Origin: a virus
Direction: 5' to 3' (one strand)
IMG/VR virus record: IMGVR_UViG_3300031507_000003
Span: 1-57,886 of that record
DNA length: 57,886 nucleotides
The translations under genes were made by a program, and so were the position numbers. This document shows, piece by piece, positions 15,816 through 23,407 of this stretch; the first letter of the stretch is position 1, and each line of letters begins with the position of its first letter. The notes under the pieces were generated by a model. The model worked only from the letters and a program-made list of their open reading frames with translations. It was not told the origin of the DNA and ran no database searches.

Positions 15816-16199
15816 ATGACACACAGCGAAGAGACCTACGCGCAGTGGCTGAACCTGCTGGGCAGCGGGAGCGAGGAAAGCCCCGAGCTGCACCAGGAAC
15901 TCCTGGTGATGCGGGTGGTGGCCACATCGTCCGGGGACAGCGAACGGTTCAGCGAGGCGTACATGGACATCCTGCTGGCCCTGGCGCCGGCGGTCGGGGC
16001 ACGGAAGGCCAAGCGGATGACGGAAGCCCTGTCCAACGCTGCTCGCGCGCACCGGGTCCGCTACGTCCCCGGAACCCCGCTGATGATCGACGGCCGCGAC
16101 TGCTCCCCCGACGCCGTACGGGCGCTGCAAGCCGACCGTGACGCGTACCGGTCCATGGTGCTGGAGAACGCCACCCGGTTCGGGAGCGTGACCGCGTGA
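15816..16199 (+). CDS. Hypothetical protein
   Basis: A 127-aa protein starting at ATG 15816 behind GACGGAGGAACG. Mostly helical and acidic. No motif recognised. First gene of the rightward arm and four-base-coupled to the next gene. Confidence 0.6.
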   Translation: MTHSEETYAQWLNLLGSGSEESPELHQELLVMRVVATSSGDSERFSEAYMDILLALAPAVGARKAKRMTEALSNAARAHRVRYVPGTPLMIDGRDCSPDAVRALQADRDAYRSMVLENATRFGSVTA

Positions 16200-16798
16200 G
16201 CCACGACGACCGATACCAGGTCTACACCTCCGACCGCAGCGACGCGGTACGCGAGATCGTGGGCGACGACCCGCACTACACGGTCTGGGACCGGGAGATT
16301 CAGCGGTCCGTCCCGTTCGGGGGATACGGCAGCGCGGACGCGGCCCAGCGCCGGGCGTACCGGATGAACCAGCCCACCGGCTGGGACACCGGAAGCCAGC
16401 GGCTGTGCATCAAGTGCGCGGACGCGTACGCGGCCACGTCCGTCACTGAGACCGGGGGCGGGAACCGGACCGGCTGGCTGCCCGTCCAGGGGACGATCGA
16501 GCAGGCCTGCGCCTGGTGCGGGATCTCCCTGCGCCGCACCGACCAGCGGGTCAAGTCCTGCGGGGCGTTCGCCGACCACGATCCCCACCCGCACGGCACC
16601 GCGGACCTGCGCTGCCCCGGCAACGGCCCGTTCAGGGACTCCGAGCTGGCGAAGCTGGCGCCGACCACCCACCCCGGTCCGCCGTGCGTGTGCAGCGACT
16701 CGATCAGGTCCGCAGTCGGTCACTGCCCGCCCCGGGGCGACCGGGAGTACGGCTACTGCCCGGTGCGGTCCGGCCGGCTCAAGCGGAACGGAGACTGA
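16196..16798 (+). CDS. Cysteine-rich hypothetical protein
   Basis: A 200-aa protein starting at GTG 16196 inside the stop of the previous gene. It has LCIKCADAY and ACAWCGISL pairs (two CxxC knuckles, about 35 residues apart), a probable zinc ribbon. A C-terminal part has four further cysteines (CPGNG, CVCS, HCPPRG). Function unknown. Probably DNA- or protein-binding. Confidence 0.6.
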   Translation: MSHDDRYQVYTSDRSDAVREIVGDDPHYTVWDREIQRSVPFGGYGSADAAQRRAYRMNQPTGWDTGSQRLCIKCADAYAATSVTETGGGNRTGWLPVQGTIEQACAWCGISLRRTDQRVKSCGAFADHDPHPHGTADLRCPGNGPFRDSELAKLAPTTHPGPPCVCSDSIRSAVGHCPPRGDREYGYCPVRSGRLKRNGD

Positions 16799-16802
16799 AC
16801 CC

Positions 16803-17180
16803 GTGGCTGAGCCCAGGTTCATGTGCGCACGGTGCGGCACGTTCGTCTGCGACAACTGCGGGAGAAAACGGCCGACCACCGACGTCCGATACTGCTCGTA
16901 CCCGTGTCCCCGGTGCCGGGGGCTGGTCGGTGTGCTGGTCCCGACGATGCACACCGAGAAGATGTGGCGTACCCACAACGACGGGGAATTGCCCTTCCCG
17001 TACCCCTACGGCACGACGGCCGGTCAGGGCGAATGGGCCCCGGGTTTCGGCCCCCGTACGGTCCCCCAGCCGGCGTACCGGGGCGTTCCCCGGCCCGGTC
17101 CGGAGTCGGATGTCACCGACATGGACTCATGGAGGCGTGGCGTGGACGCGGCTCTGATCTGGATGAGAGAGGAACGATGA
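16803..17180 (+). CDS. Zinc-finger hypothetical protein
   Basis: A 125-aa protein starting at GTG 16803. The N terminus FMCARCGTFVCDNCGRK and then CSYPCPRC makes four CxxC or CxxxC groups, a double zinc-ribbon pattern. The proline-rich middle is followed by a short C-terminal helix. It overlaps the helicase start. Function unknown. Confidence 0.6.
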   Translation: MAEPRFMCARCGTFVCDNCGRKRPTTDVRYCSYPCPRCRGLVGVLVPTMHTEKMWRTHNDGELPFPYPYGTTAGQGEWAPGFGPRTVPQPAYRGVPRPGPESDVTDMDSWRRGVDAALIWMREER

Positions 17181-18826
17181 ACGCAACCGCCATCCACCTC
17201 CGCCCCTACCAGCGCGAAGCTATAGAAGCGGTGACAGCCGCCTGGGCGGATGGGACCCGGCGCCCGGCCATCGTGCTGGCCACGGGCCTGGGCAAGACCG
17301 TGATCTTCTCTCAGCTCGCGTCCGAGTTCATCGAGCGCACCGGTCAGCGCGTGCTGATCCTGGTTCACAGGGACGAACTGGCCTCGCAGGCGATGGACAA
17401 GATCCGGGGTATCGCGCCGCACCTGTCCGTGGGCAAGGTCAAGGCACAGGACAACGACGTTCACGCGAGCGTGGTCGTGGCCTCGGTGCAGACCGCGTCG
17501 CGGTCCAGCCGGCTGCACCAGGTGCGCCAGTCCGAACTTCTTACCGGACCGGTCGGCCTGGTGATCACCGACGAATGCCACCACGGGGTGAGCCCCAGCT
17601 ACGTCAAGATCTACGACGCGTTCCCGGACGCGGTCCAGCTCGGGGTGACCGCGACACTGGCCCGGGGCGACGGTATCGGCCTCGGGTCCGTCTGGGACGA
17701 CGTGGTGTACGAGAAGTCCATCGCCTGGGGGATCAAGAAGAAGTTCCTGTCCCCGGTGCGCGGTGTCGCGGTGCGGGCGCCGGAGCTGGACCTGTCTGCG
17801 GTGAAGCGGTCCGGAGGCGACTACCAGGCAGGTGACCTGGGCCGGGCGCTGGCCACCTGCGGGGCGCTGGACGTGATCCCGAAGGCGTACGCCGAACACG
17901 CCTCCGACCGCTCCGGGGTCGTCTTCTCCCCCACGGTGGAGACGGCGGAGTACACGGCCGAAGTCCTGCGCGAATCAGGCATCACCTCCGCGGTCATCTC
18001 CGGTTCCACGCCCCGCGACGAACGCACTCGGATCTTCGAGGACCACCGCACCGGCCGCGTCCAGGTGCTGAGCAATTGCATGGTGCTGTCCGAAGGCTGG
18101 GACGGACCGCACACGTCCTGCATCGTCATCGCCCGGCCCACCCAGTCCAACCCGCTGTACGTCCAGATGGTGGGCCGCGGTACCCGCACCTACCCGGGCA
18201 AGACTGACTGCCTGGTCCTGGACATCGTGGGCGCCGGCGCGACGAACAAGCTGCGCACCCTGGTGGACCTGGAACCGGGGATGTTCCCGGACACCCAGCC
18301 GTGCGAGGTCTGCAACCGCATTCCGTGCGTCTGCCCGTGCTCGGGCTGCGGCGGACCGAGGCCCTGCGCCGCGTGCAGCGAGCGTCCGGAACTGGAGCTG
18401 GTCCAGGGCAAGACCGAGGAAGTGGACCTGTTCGCGGGCTCCACCCAGTCCTGGCTGATGACCAAGGGCGGGGTGATGTTCGTTCCCGCGGGGGACGCCG
18501 GGGAGATCGTTCTGTGGGCCAGCTCCACCCCGGGGCTGTGGGACGTGGTGCACGCCCCGAAGACCGGCAAATGGCTCCGGCTGCACGAGGCGCTCCCGCT
18601 GGGCACAGCCAGCGCCTGGGGAGAGACGGAGGCGGACGACCTGGCCGGGTTCAACGTCCGCAAGACCGCGAGCTGGCGGAAGAAGCGCCCGTCCGAGGCA
18701 CAGCTTGACTTCGCCACCCGGCTCCGGATCGACCTGCCGAAGGACGTACGGTCCGGGGAGCTGGGCAACCTGATTTCGGTAGCACTCGCGTCCAAGCGGA
18801 TCGACCGGTACTTGCCCCGTGTGTGA
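17177..18826 (+). CDS. SF2 DNA/RNA helicase with C-terminal cysteine cluster
   Basis: A 549-aa helicase starting at ATG 17177. Q-like region LRPYQREAIEAV, Walker A ATGLGKT (35-41), DEAH-variant box DECHH (132-136), motif III VTATL (158-161), and motif VI in MVGRGTRTYPGK. After the second RecA domain comes a cluster of nine cysteines (about residues 376-402, CEVCNRIPCVCPCSGCGG), a likely zinc module uncommon in plain phage SF2 helicases. The C-terminal domain of about 140 residues is unassigned. It probably unwinds DNA in replication or repair alongside the exonuclease downstream. Confidence 0.88.
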   Translation: MNATAIHLRPYQREAIEAVTAAWADGTRRPAIVLATGLGKTVIFSQLASEFIERTGQRVLILVHRDELASQAMDKIRGIAPHLSVGKVKAQDNDVHASVVVASVQTASRSSRLHQVRQSELLTGPVGLVITDECHHGVSPSYVKIYDAFPDAVQLGVTATLARGDGIGLGSVWDDVVYEKSIAWGIKKKFLSPVRGVAVRAPELDLSAVKRSGGDYQAGDLGRALATCGALDVIPKAYAEHASDRSGVVFSPTVETAEYTAEVLRESGITSAVISGSTPRDERTRIFEDHRTGRVQVLSNCMVLSEGWDGPHTSCIVIARPTQSNPLYVQMVGRGTRTYPGKTDCLVLDIVGAGATNKLRTLVDLEPGMFPDTQPCEVCNRIPCVCPCSGCGGPRPCAACSERPELELVQGKTEEVDLFAGSTQSWLMTKGGVMFVPAGDAGEIVLWASSTPGLWDVVHAPKTGKWLRLHEALPLGTASAWGETEADDLAGFNVRKTASWRKKRPSEAQLDFATRLRIDLPKDVRSGELGNLISVALASKRIDRYLPRV

Positions 18827-18838
18827 TTTAATGAATCC
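18823..18838 (+). promoter_or_regulatory. TTTAATTAAA-type element upstream of 18862
   Basis: GTGATTTAATGAATCC overlaps the helicase stop codon and lies about 15 bp upstream of GACGGAGGAACGATG. Near-palindrome with ATTTA/GAATCC half-sites. Confidence 0.5.
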
Positions 18839-18861
18839 ATGAACTGAGAGACGGAGGAACG

Positions 18862-19059
18862 ATGAACGCAGAGGTACAGCAGCGGAACATGGACCAGCTC
18901 CGGAAGCTGGTGAAAAAGCACGGCCCGGAGATCCTGCCTCGGATCAAAGAAATGATCCTGGAACGGGCAGAGTCCTTCCCGGACCGTGATCGGCACGTAG
19001 TGTGGATCATCAAAGTCAGCAACGACGGCCGGGGGATCGCCCTGGACGTGAGGCCGTGA
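18862..19059 (+). CDS. Small hypothetical protein
   Basis: A 65-aa protein starting at ATG 18862 behind GACGGAGGAACG. Basic, helical N terminus (LRKLVKKHGPEILPRIKEM), beta C terminus. Overlaps the next start. Function unknown. Confidence 0.6.
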   Translation: MNAEVQQRNMDQLRKLVKKHGPEILPRIKEMILERAESFPDRDRHVVWIIKVSNDGRGIALDVRP

Positions 19060-20891
19060 CCGAGACCCCGCGCCACGCCTGCAAGGAATGCACCCGCACC
19101 GACCTGTCCCTGACCGCCAACGGCCGGGTCCGGTCTCACGCGGCGGACGGCAGGCGCCCCGGCCCGGACAACCCGAACTGCCCCGGCGGGTCGGACTGGC
19201 CGAAGCACGACCACGACTACGCACCTGCGGGTACCTCCGGGTACGTGTGCACCGTGTGCGGGGAGACGGACCTCCGCCCCACCGCGTCCGAGATCCTGGC
19301 CGGACCGAACCCGTACCGTGCCCCGCTCCCGGACCACGTCCACCGGTACGAGTACGTGGCGCAGGACCAGACCCGGGGACAGTTCGTCTGTGCCGTGTGC
19401 GGAAGCCCGGAGGGACTTCCTCCGGGCTGGACCGGCCCGTCTCCGTTGATGAACCAGCGGTTCATGGAGTACCTGAAGAACCGGACCCCGGAACAGAAGC
19501 TGGCGACGGCCCTGAGCATGGACGCCACCGCGTCCGCTGTCCTGGGTCTCCCACTGGACCCTGAGCTTCCCCACGACCGGCACACAGACACACCGACGGA
19601 GGACGATCCATGGCAGACCCGTTCGACTCACCCGGTGACCGCAGCGGCCCCGGACCCTGGTTCAGCGCCTCGTTCGAATCCGACTGCGACGGATGCGGGT
19701 GCGGTATCTACCCCGGCGACATCCTCCGGGCCGACGGAGACGGCGGGTACGAGGGGCAGGACTGCTGCGGTGACGACTGAGACGGCGGATGCGTTCGACT
19801 CCGCCACCGCCCCGGTGCAGCGAGCGGAACAGCGGGTGGAACGCGACGGATACGGGAGATATCGCCTGATCCACCCGGTCACCGGCAAGAAGCAGGCGTG
19901 GCAGCGCTGCACGACCTTCGCCAAGATGCTGGAGGACACCTTCGGGCTGGGCAAGTGGCAGCGGAGGATGGCGGCCAAGGGCCTGGCCCTGCGCCCGGAC
20001 CTGCTGGACATGATCGCCACGCTGGAGGTCAAGCAGGACTCTCAGCGGATGGACCTGCTGCTGGAGCAGGCCATGGACGCGGCCGGCCAGAAGGTGGCAG
20101 CGAACCAGGGCACGGTGTGTCACAAGCACACCGAGGACGTGGACCGGGGTGACTCCCTGGACGACGTGCCGCCCAAGTACCGCGCGGACGTGACCGCCTA
20201 CGTGAAGGCGATCCGCGACGCCGGGATCACGATCGTGCCCGAGCTGATCGAGCGCATCACGGCCGTCCCGGATCTGGGAGTGGGCGGGACCCTGGACCGG
20301 GTGGTGCGGGACCGGCACGGGAAGTACCGGATCCTGGACGTGAAGACCGGGAACATGGACTTTGGCCAGCTCGGGATCTGTGTCCAGCTCGCGGTGTACG
20401 CGGCCGGGGTGAACACGGCCGGGGTGTACGACCTGGACACCGGCACGTGGCAGCAGGGTCCGAAGGTCGAGACGGACTACGCCCTGGTGGCCCATATCCC
20501 GGTCGGCTCCGGCACCTGCGAGCTGCTCAAGGTCCCGATCGACACCGGGTGGGAAGCGGTGCAGACGGCTGTCCAGGTCCGCGACTGGCGGAAGATGAAG
20601 CGGCTGTTCACCTCCTACGACCCGGAGGACGGTCCCGAGGAAGATGGACCGACCGGTGTCGGGGGGTACTTGGACGCGCTGGCCAAGGAAGTAGGCGACC
20701 CCGGTACGGTCCTGTCCGTACACACGCCCCCGACGTGGGAAGAGCGGTTCCGCGCGGTGTCCTCCCGGGCCGAGGCCGCGGCCCTGTACGGACAGGCCTC
20801 CAAGGAGTTCGCCCCCGGCACCCAGGGTCTGAACCGACTGGTTGCCCTCGGCATGGCGGCACTGGCAGCGTTGGAGCAGCGGACCGGTTGA
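19056..20891 (+). CDS. Zinc-ribbon protein reading through in frame into the exonuclease
   Basis: From GTG 19056 the frame is open to 20891 (611 codons). Residues about 1-180 form a separate module with several Cys pairs (CKECTRTD, CTVCGETDL, CAVCGSPEG). The next 60 residues are low-complexity Ser/Thr/Ala/Pro. From residue about 239 the sequence is the exonuclease described at 19770. A small gene in another frame (19610) occupies the low-complexity part. The likeliest reading is that two neighbouring genes lost the stop between them, giving a read-through fusion with an internal start. A sequencing error removing a stop is the other possibility. Confidence 0.5.
   Translation: MTETPRHACKECTRTDLSLTANGRVRSHAADGRRPGPDNPNCPGGSDWPKHDHDYAPAGTSGYVCTVCGETDLRPTASEILAGPNPYRAPLPDHVHRYEYVAQDQTRGQFVCAVCGSPEGLPPGWTGPSPLMNQRFMEYLKNRTPEQKLATALSMDATASAVLGLPLDPELPHDRHTDTPTEDDPWQTRSTHPVTAAAPDPGSAPRSNPTATDAGAVSTPATSSGPTETAGTRGRTAAVTTETADAFDSATAPVQRAEQRVERDGYGRYRLIHPVTGKKQAWQRCTTFAKMLEDTFGLGKWQRRMAAKGLALRPDLLDMIATLEVKQDSQRMDLLLEQAMDAAGQKVAANQGTVCHKHTEDVDRGDSLDDVPPKYRADVTAYVKAIRDAGITIVPELIERITAVPDLGVGGTLDRVVRDRHGKYRILDVKTGNMDFGQLGICVQLAVYAAGVNTAGVYDLDTGTWQQGPKVETDYALVAHIPVGSGTCELLKVPIDTGWEAVQTAVQVRDWRKMKRLFTSYDPEDGPEEDGPTGVGGYLDALAKEVGDPGTVLSVHTPPTWEERFRAVSSRAEAAALYGQASKEFAPGTQGLNRLVALGMAALAALEQRTG
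19610..19780 (+). CDS. Small cysteine-rich protein nested in another frame
   Basis: A 56-aa protein (starts MADPFDSPGDRSG) behind GACGGAGGACGATCC, a strong ribosome site. It contains SFESDCDGCGCGIYPGD and ends with EGQDCCGDD, the pattern of small zinc-binding proteins common in actinophages. It lies wholly within the 19056-20891 open frame but in a different frame, and the frame-1 translation there is low-complexity. This argues that this small gene is the real one at 19610-19780. Confidence 0.7.
   Translation: MADPFDSPGDRSGPGPWFSASFESDCDGCGCGIYPGDILRADGDGGYEGQDCCGDD
19770..20891 (+). CDS. RecB/Cas4-type PD-(D/E)XK exonuclease
   Basis: A 373-aa protein from GTG 19770, which overlaps the stop of the nested small gene. 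The core reads GTVCHKHTE (H118), GVGGTLDRVV (D176), YRILDVKTG (D190, K192) and CVQLAVYA (Q206), the H-D-DxK-QxxxY order of RecB-like/Cas4 nucleases. It probably degrades or resects DNA for recombination with the protein at 21508. Whether it is made alone or as part of the longer frame starting at 19056 is open. Confidence 0.8.
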   Translation: MTTETADAFDSATAPVQRAEQRVERDGYGRYRLIHPVTGKKQAWQRCTTFAKMLEDTFGLGKWQRRMAAKGLALRPDLLDMIATLEVKQDSQRMDLLLEQAMDAAGQKVAANQGTVCHKHTEDVDRGDSLDDVPPKYRADVTAYVKAIRDAGITIVPELIERITAVPDLGVGGTLDRVVRDRHGKYRILDVKTGNMDFGQLGICVQLAVYAAGVNTAGVYDLDTGTWQQGPKVETDYALVAHIPVGSGTCELLKVPIDTGWEAVQTAVQVRDWRKMKRLFTSYDPEDGPEEDGPTGVGGYLDALAKEVGDPGTVLSVHTPPTWEERFRAVSSRAEAAALYGQASKEFAPGTQGLNRLVALGMAALAALEQRTG

Positions 20892-20901
20892 CAACCGGCT
20901 C

Positions 20902-20918
20902 CTGATTTAGGAAAATGG
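20902..20918 (+). promoter_or_regulatory. Promoter-like element before the structured RNA locus
   Basis: CTGATTTAGGAAAATGG follows a consensus -35 hexamer TTGACA (20888-20893) that overlaps the exonuclease stop. GAAAAT at 20911-20916 lies 17 bp further, so a promoter aimed at the gene-free locus is plausible. A small hairpin CCGGTT/AACCGG (20884-20898) overlaps the stop. Confidence 0.45.
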
Positions 20919-20920
20919 AC

Positions 20921-21075
20921 GTAGCGCGGGACCGGGAAACCGGGCCAGCTGCCCGACCCCCAGCGGGTGCGCATGCTGGGGGAGCGGGGCCGGGTCAAGG
21001 TGAATACCGCCGGCCCCGCGTACTAGACCTACAACTCCACAGAGACTGCCCCGGGAACGGGGCGCAGGAAGTCGC
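20921..21075 (+). ncRNA. Structured non-coding RNA candidate with four hairpins and two GNRA tetraloops
   Basis: No convincing gene lies here. The plus strand folds into hairpin 1 (20932-20943, CCGG-GAAA-CCGG), hairpin 2 (CCCCCAGC 20957-64 with GCTGGGGG 20975-82), hairpin 3 (GCGGGGCCGG 20984-93 with CCGGCCCCGC 21010-19) and hairpin 4 (21048-21063, GCCCCG-GGAA-CGGGGC). The perfect stems of 8-10 bp and two GNRA loops suggest a conserved RNA fold. The possible promoter at 20888-20918 would transcribe it. I do not recognise the family. Confidence 0.5.
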
Positions 21076-21142
21076 AGCAGATCGATCCGGGTACCTGAGC
21101 CGGGGGATTGTTTGGCGACTGGCGACGGCCGGTAAACGTGGC

Positions 21143-21212
21143 TCACCGAGTGGCCGAAGCGAAGCCCCTGAGACGGGATGCGTGAGAGCCGGTTCGAATC
21201 CGGCACGGTGAA
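21143..21212 (+). tRNA. Degenerate tRNA-like fold (anticodon loop CTGAGAC, Leu GAG)
   Basis: The acceptor TCACCGA/ACGGTGA pairs 6 of 7. The T-arm GCCGG-TTCGAAT-CCGGC is canonical. The stem AGCCC/GGGAT encloses the 7-base loop CTGAGAC with U33 and anticodon GAG (21170-21172). The D-arm is too short and one anticodon-stem pair is mismatched. No CCA is encoded. It could be a minimal phage tRNA, a decayed one or a tRNA mimic. Confidence 0.4.
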
Positions 21213-21224
21213 CGAACGATCAGG

Positions 21225-21240
21225 CGGGGTGGCCACCCCG
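21225..21240. repeat. 16-bp perfect palindrome
   Basis: CGGGGTGGCCACCCCG lies between the two tRNA-like folds. It can form an 8-bp hairpin or serve as a protein-binding dyad. Confidence 0.6.
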
Positions 21241-21300
21241 GATGTTCTCGGACTCCCTGTCCTGGTCCAGGTGGGTCGCCCCGGCGGGGGTCAAGCCGCA

Positions 21301-21369
21301 AGGGTGGCGTATGGCAGTGCGTAACCGGGACCATGGCCCGGGATGCGGGTTCGAATCCCGTCCACCCAC
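21301..21369 (+). tRNA. Degenerate tRNA-like fold (anticodon CAT, Met-like)
   Basis: The acceptor AGGGTGG/CCACCCA pairs 6 of 7. The anticodon arm CCGGG-ACCATGG-CCCGG gives CAT at 21332-21334 but with C instead of U at position 33. The T-arm GCGGG-TTCGAAT-CCCGT is canonical. The D-arm has only a 4-bp stem with a short loop lacking the GG pair. No CCA is encoded. Functional status is uncertain. Confidence 0.4.
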
Positions 21370-21507
21370 TCCTCCGGACATTGAGACGGGTTGCCAGACC
21401 TGGTCCGGTGGGCACACAGCGGGGCCCTGGCGCACGGACCGTCTATCAACCGGCCCGGTACGCGGGGCCCCGCACCCAACGGAAACAGCAACGGAAAGAG
21501 ACAGAGC

Positions 21508-22002
21508 ATGAGCAACGAAGACCCGTTCGCCAGCGCCTCCGGATTCGAGTCGATCATCGACGCGGACCACTTTGGCAAGCTGATCCTGTTCACCCCGCTG
21601 GAGCACGTCTTCGGCGTGAAGACGAAGTTCTCCACCACCGAGAACCCCACCTGCGACGTGATCGACACGGACGCCGTGGTTCTGGACGGAGACGACGGGA
21701 TCGAGGAGTTCGAAGCGGTGCGCGTCTTCCAGGGCCCGGTCATCGCCACCCTGAAGAGGGCCGCAAAGTTCAACGACGCGAACCCGAACGGGGACCCGAA
21801 GACCGGCAAGCCGAAGATGGTCCTGGGCCGGCTGGACCGGGGCGAGGACAAGACCGGCAAGCTGACTCCGCAGCTGGAGTTCACCGCCGCGGACAAGCGG
21901 GCGTGGATCCTCACGCCTCCCTCGGAGGAGGACAAGCAGATGGCCCGGGACTACCTGGCCAAGCGGCCGGCCGCTGAGGCCCCGAACCCCTTCGAGATGT
22001 AG
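21508..22002 (+). CDS. Possible ssDNA-binding/recombination protein
   Basis: A 164-aa protein starting at ATG 21508 after GGAAAGAGACAGAGC. Predicted beta-rich in the first 110 residues (LILFTPLEHVFGVKTKF, CDVIDTDAVVLDG). A charged C terminus ends NPFEM, similar in spirit to SSB tails. It follows the exonuclease, as recombination partners do. I do not recognise a decisive motif, so the role is inference. Confidence 0.5.
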   Translation: MSNEDPFASASGFESIIDADHFGKLILFTPLEHVFGVKTKFSTTENPTCDVIDTDAVVLDGDDGIEEFEAVRVFQGPVIATLKRAAKFNDANPNGDPKTGKPKMVLGRLDRGEDKTGKLTPQLEFTAADKRAWILTPPSEEDKQMARDYLAKRPAAEAPNPFEM

Positions 22003-22016
22003 TACCCCGATGGACC

Positions 22017-22063
22017 GGAACGGCCCTCGCTTCCCCGCCCCCGTGGGAAGTGGGGGCCGTTCC
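22017..22063 (+). terminator. Hairpin after the 21508 gene
   Basis: GGAACGGCCC (22017-22026) pairs with GGGCCGTTCC (22054-22063), with an inner CTTCCC/GGGAAG stem. It is a strong hairpin without a long T run, typical of high-GC terminators. Confidence 0.6.
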
Positions 22064-22117
22064 CTGTTCCGGATACGCTGACAGACGATGAAGCGGACGA
22101 CACACGACGGAGGAACG

Positions 22118-22579
22118 ATGACGACACACGACACCCTGCCTGGCCCGGACGACGTGGGTGACTACGGGAGATGGCTCCTGCCCGCGTCCGGCGGAGGCGA
22201 CCCGGTCCCCCTGGACGGGCAGTTCATCGGCATGGCGAGCAGCCAGCGCGACAGCCACAATCACCGCATCCCGCACCCGGACGGCTTCGCCCCGCCCAAC
22301 AGCCGCGGGCAGTGCAGTACGTGCCGGTGGACGGAGATCCGGGTGTTCCGGGACGCGGAGGGGTATCTCATCCACCGCTCCGGCATGACGATCGTCCCCG
22401 GGGAGAGTGCCCGCCACCCGGTGGTGCGGGTGAGGACCGCGTACGAGGTGGTGGAGTCGCTGACCTCCCGCGTGGCCGGCGGGGCGCACCTGACCCGCAC
22501 TCCGGCCATGGCGCTGGCCCAGTGCGCTGCGTACGACGTGCCGCTGCGGGACGCGTACGAGAACCGCGCGGTGAGCTGA
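22118..22579 (+). CDS. Hypothetical protein with CxxC
   Basis: A 153-aa protein starting at ATG 22118 behind GACGGAGGAACG (an earlier ATG at 22088 lacks such a site). It has GQCSTCRWTEIRVF in the middle, a single CxxC, and a helical C-terminal half. Function unknown. Confidence 0.6.
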   Translation: MTTHDTLPGPDDVGDYGRWLLPASGGGDPVPLDGQFIGMASSQRDSHNHRIPHPDGFAPPNSRGQCSTCRWTEIRVFRDAEGYLIHRSGMTIVPGESARHPVVRVRTAYEVVESLTSRVAGGAHLTRTPAMALAQCAAYDVPLRDAYENRAVS

Positions 22580-22586
22580 CCCAGTC

Positions 22587-22603
22587 TGTGGTTTAATTAA
22601 AGG
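22587..22603 (+). promoter_or_regulatory. TTTAATTAAA-type element upstream of the C5 methyltransferase
   Basis: TGTGGTTTAATTAAAGG contains the perfect core palindrome TTTAATTAAA and lies about 10 bp upstream of the purine-rich leader and GACGGAGGAACGATG. Confidence 0.6.
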
Positions 22604-22624
22604 AAAGCTACAGACGGAGGAACG

Positions 22625-23344
22625 ATGACGGACAAACCCAGGGTCCTTGACCTGTTCTGCTGCCAGGGAGGGGCCACGAAGGGCTACCAGCGGCTGGGGT
22701 TCCACGTGACCGGCGTGGACATCGGCCCGCAGCCCCGGTACTGCGGGGACCGGTTCCACCAGGGCGACGCTGTCCAGTTCGTCCGGGACTACCTGGACTG
22801 GATCAGGAACACGTTCGTTTTCGTGCACGCGTCCCCTCCCTGCCAGTTCGACAGCCGGTGCCAGCGCATCATGGACCGGGACCACCCCGACCTGATCGGC
22901 CCCACCAGGGACGTGCTGGAACTGACCGGCCTGCCGTACGTGATCGAGAACGTTGAGGACGCCGTGCCGAAGCTGAAGGATCCCGTCATGCTCTGCGGGT
23001 CCATGTTCGGGCTCACCCGCACGTACCGCCACCGGTACTTCGAAGCGCACGGGTTCACGCTGGCTCCCCCGGACCATCCGGAGCACACCTCCCCGCAGGT
23101 GAAGATGGGGCGTGCGCCCCGCCCCGGGGAGCGGATCCAGGCCATCGGCAACTTCTCCGGGGTCGGCCTGGTCCGGGACGACTGGGGCACCCCGTGGATG
23201 AACAGGGACGGGGTGAGGGAAGCAGTCCCGCCGGCGTACACGGAGTGGATTGGCCGCTCCTTCCTCGCGCAGCAGACGGCCCGGGCAGTGGACTACACCC
23301 CTCCGCCCGGGTCACTGGACCCCGAACCGTTCGGCCACTTCTGA
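22625..23344 (+). CDS. DNA (cytosine-5) methyltransferase
   Basis: A 239-aa protein with motif I VLDLFCCQGGATKGY (residues 7-21), motif IV ASPPCQ (69-74, catalytic Cys73) and motif VI VIENVE (106-111). It is shorter than host Dcm-type enzymes because the target recognition part is small. It probably methylates phage DNA against host restriction. It is preceded by one of the best operator-like elements, so it is its own transcription unit. Confidence 0.9.
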   Translation: MTDKPRVLDLFCCQGGATKGYQRLGFHVTGVDIGPQPRYCGDRFHQGDAVQFVRDYLDWIRNTFVFVHASPPCQFDSRCQRIMDRDHPDLIGPTRDVLELTGLPYVIENVEDAVPKLKDPVMLCGSMFGLTRTYRHRYFEAHGFTLAPPDHPEHTSPQVKMGRAPRPGERIQAIGNFSGVGLVRDDWGTPWMNRDGVREAVPPAYTEWIGRSFLAQQTARAVDYTPPPGSLDPEPFGHF

Positions 23345-23370
23345 GCTGATCTCGCAATCCGGCCACGTAT

Positions 23371-23386
23371 CGGTTAAGCTAAATCA
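23371..23386 (+). promoter_or_regulatory. TTTAATTAAA-type element upstream of 23408
   Basis: CGGTTAAGCTAAATCA has TTAAGC/TAAATC half-sites and is a variant of the common element. The gene starts 22 bp downstream. Confidence 0.45.
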
Positions 23387-23407
23387 GACAGAGGAAGGAG
23401 CGGCACC

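Noticed and set aside
20921-21480. Group I intron or tmRNA
   Set aside because: I could not find the conserved P7/G-site sequence or a tmRNA tag frame and acceptor. The fold stays unassigned.
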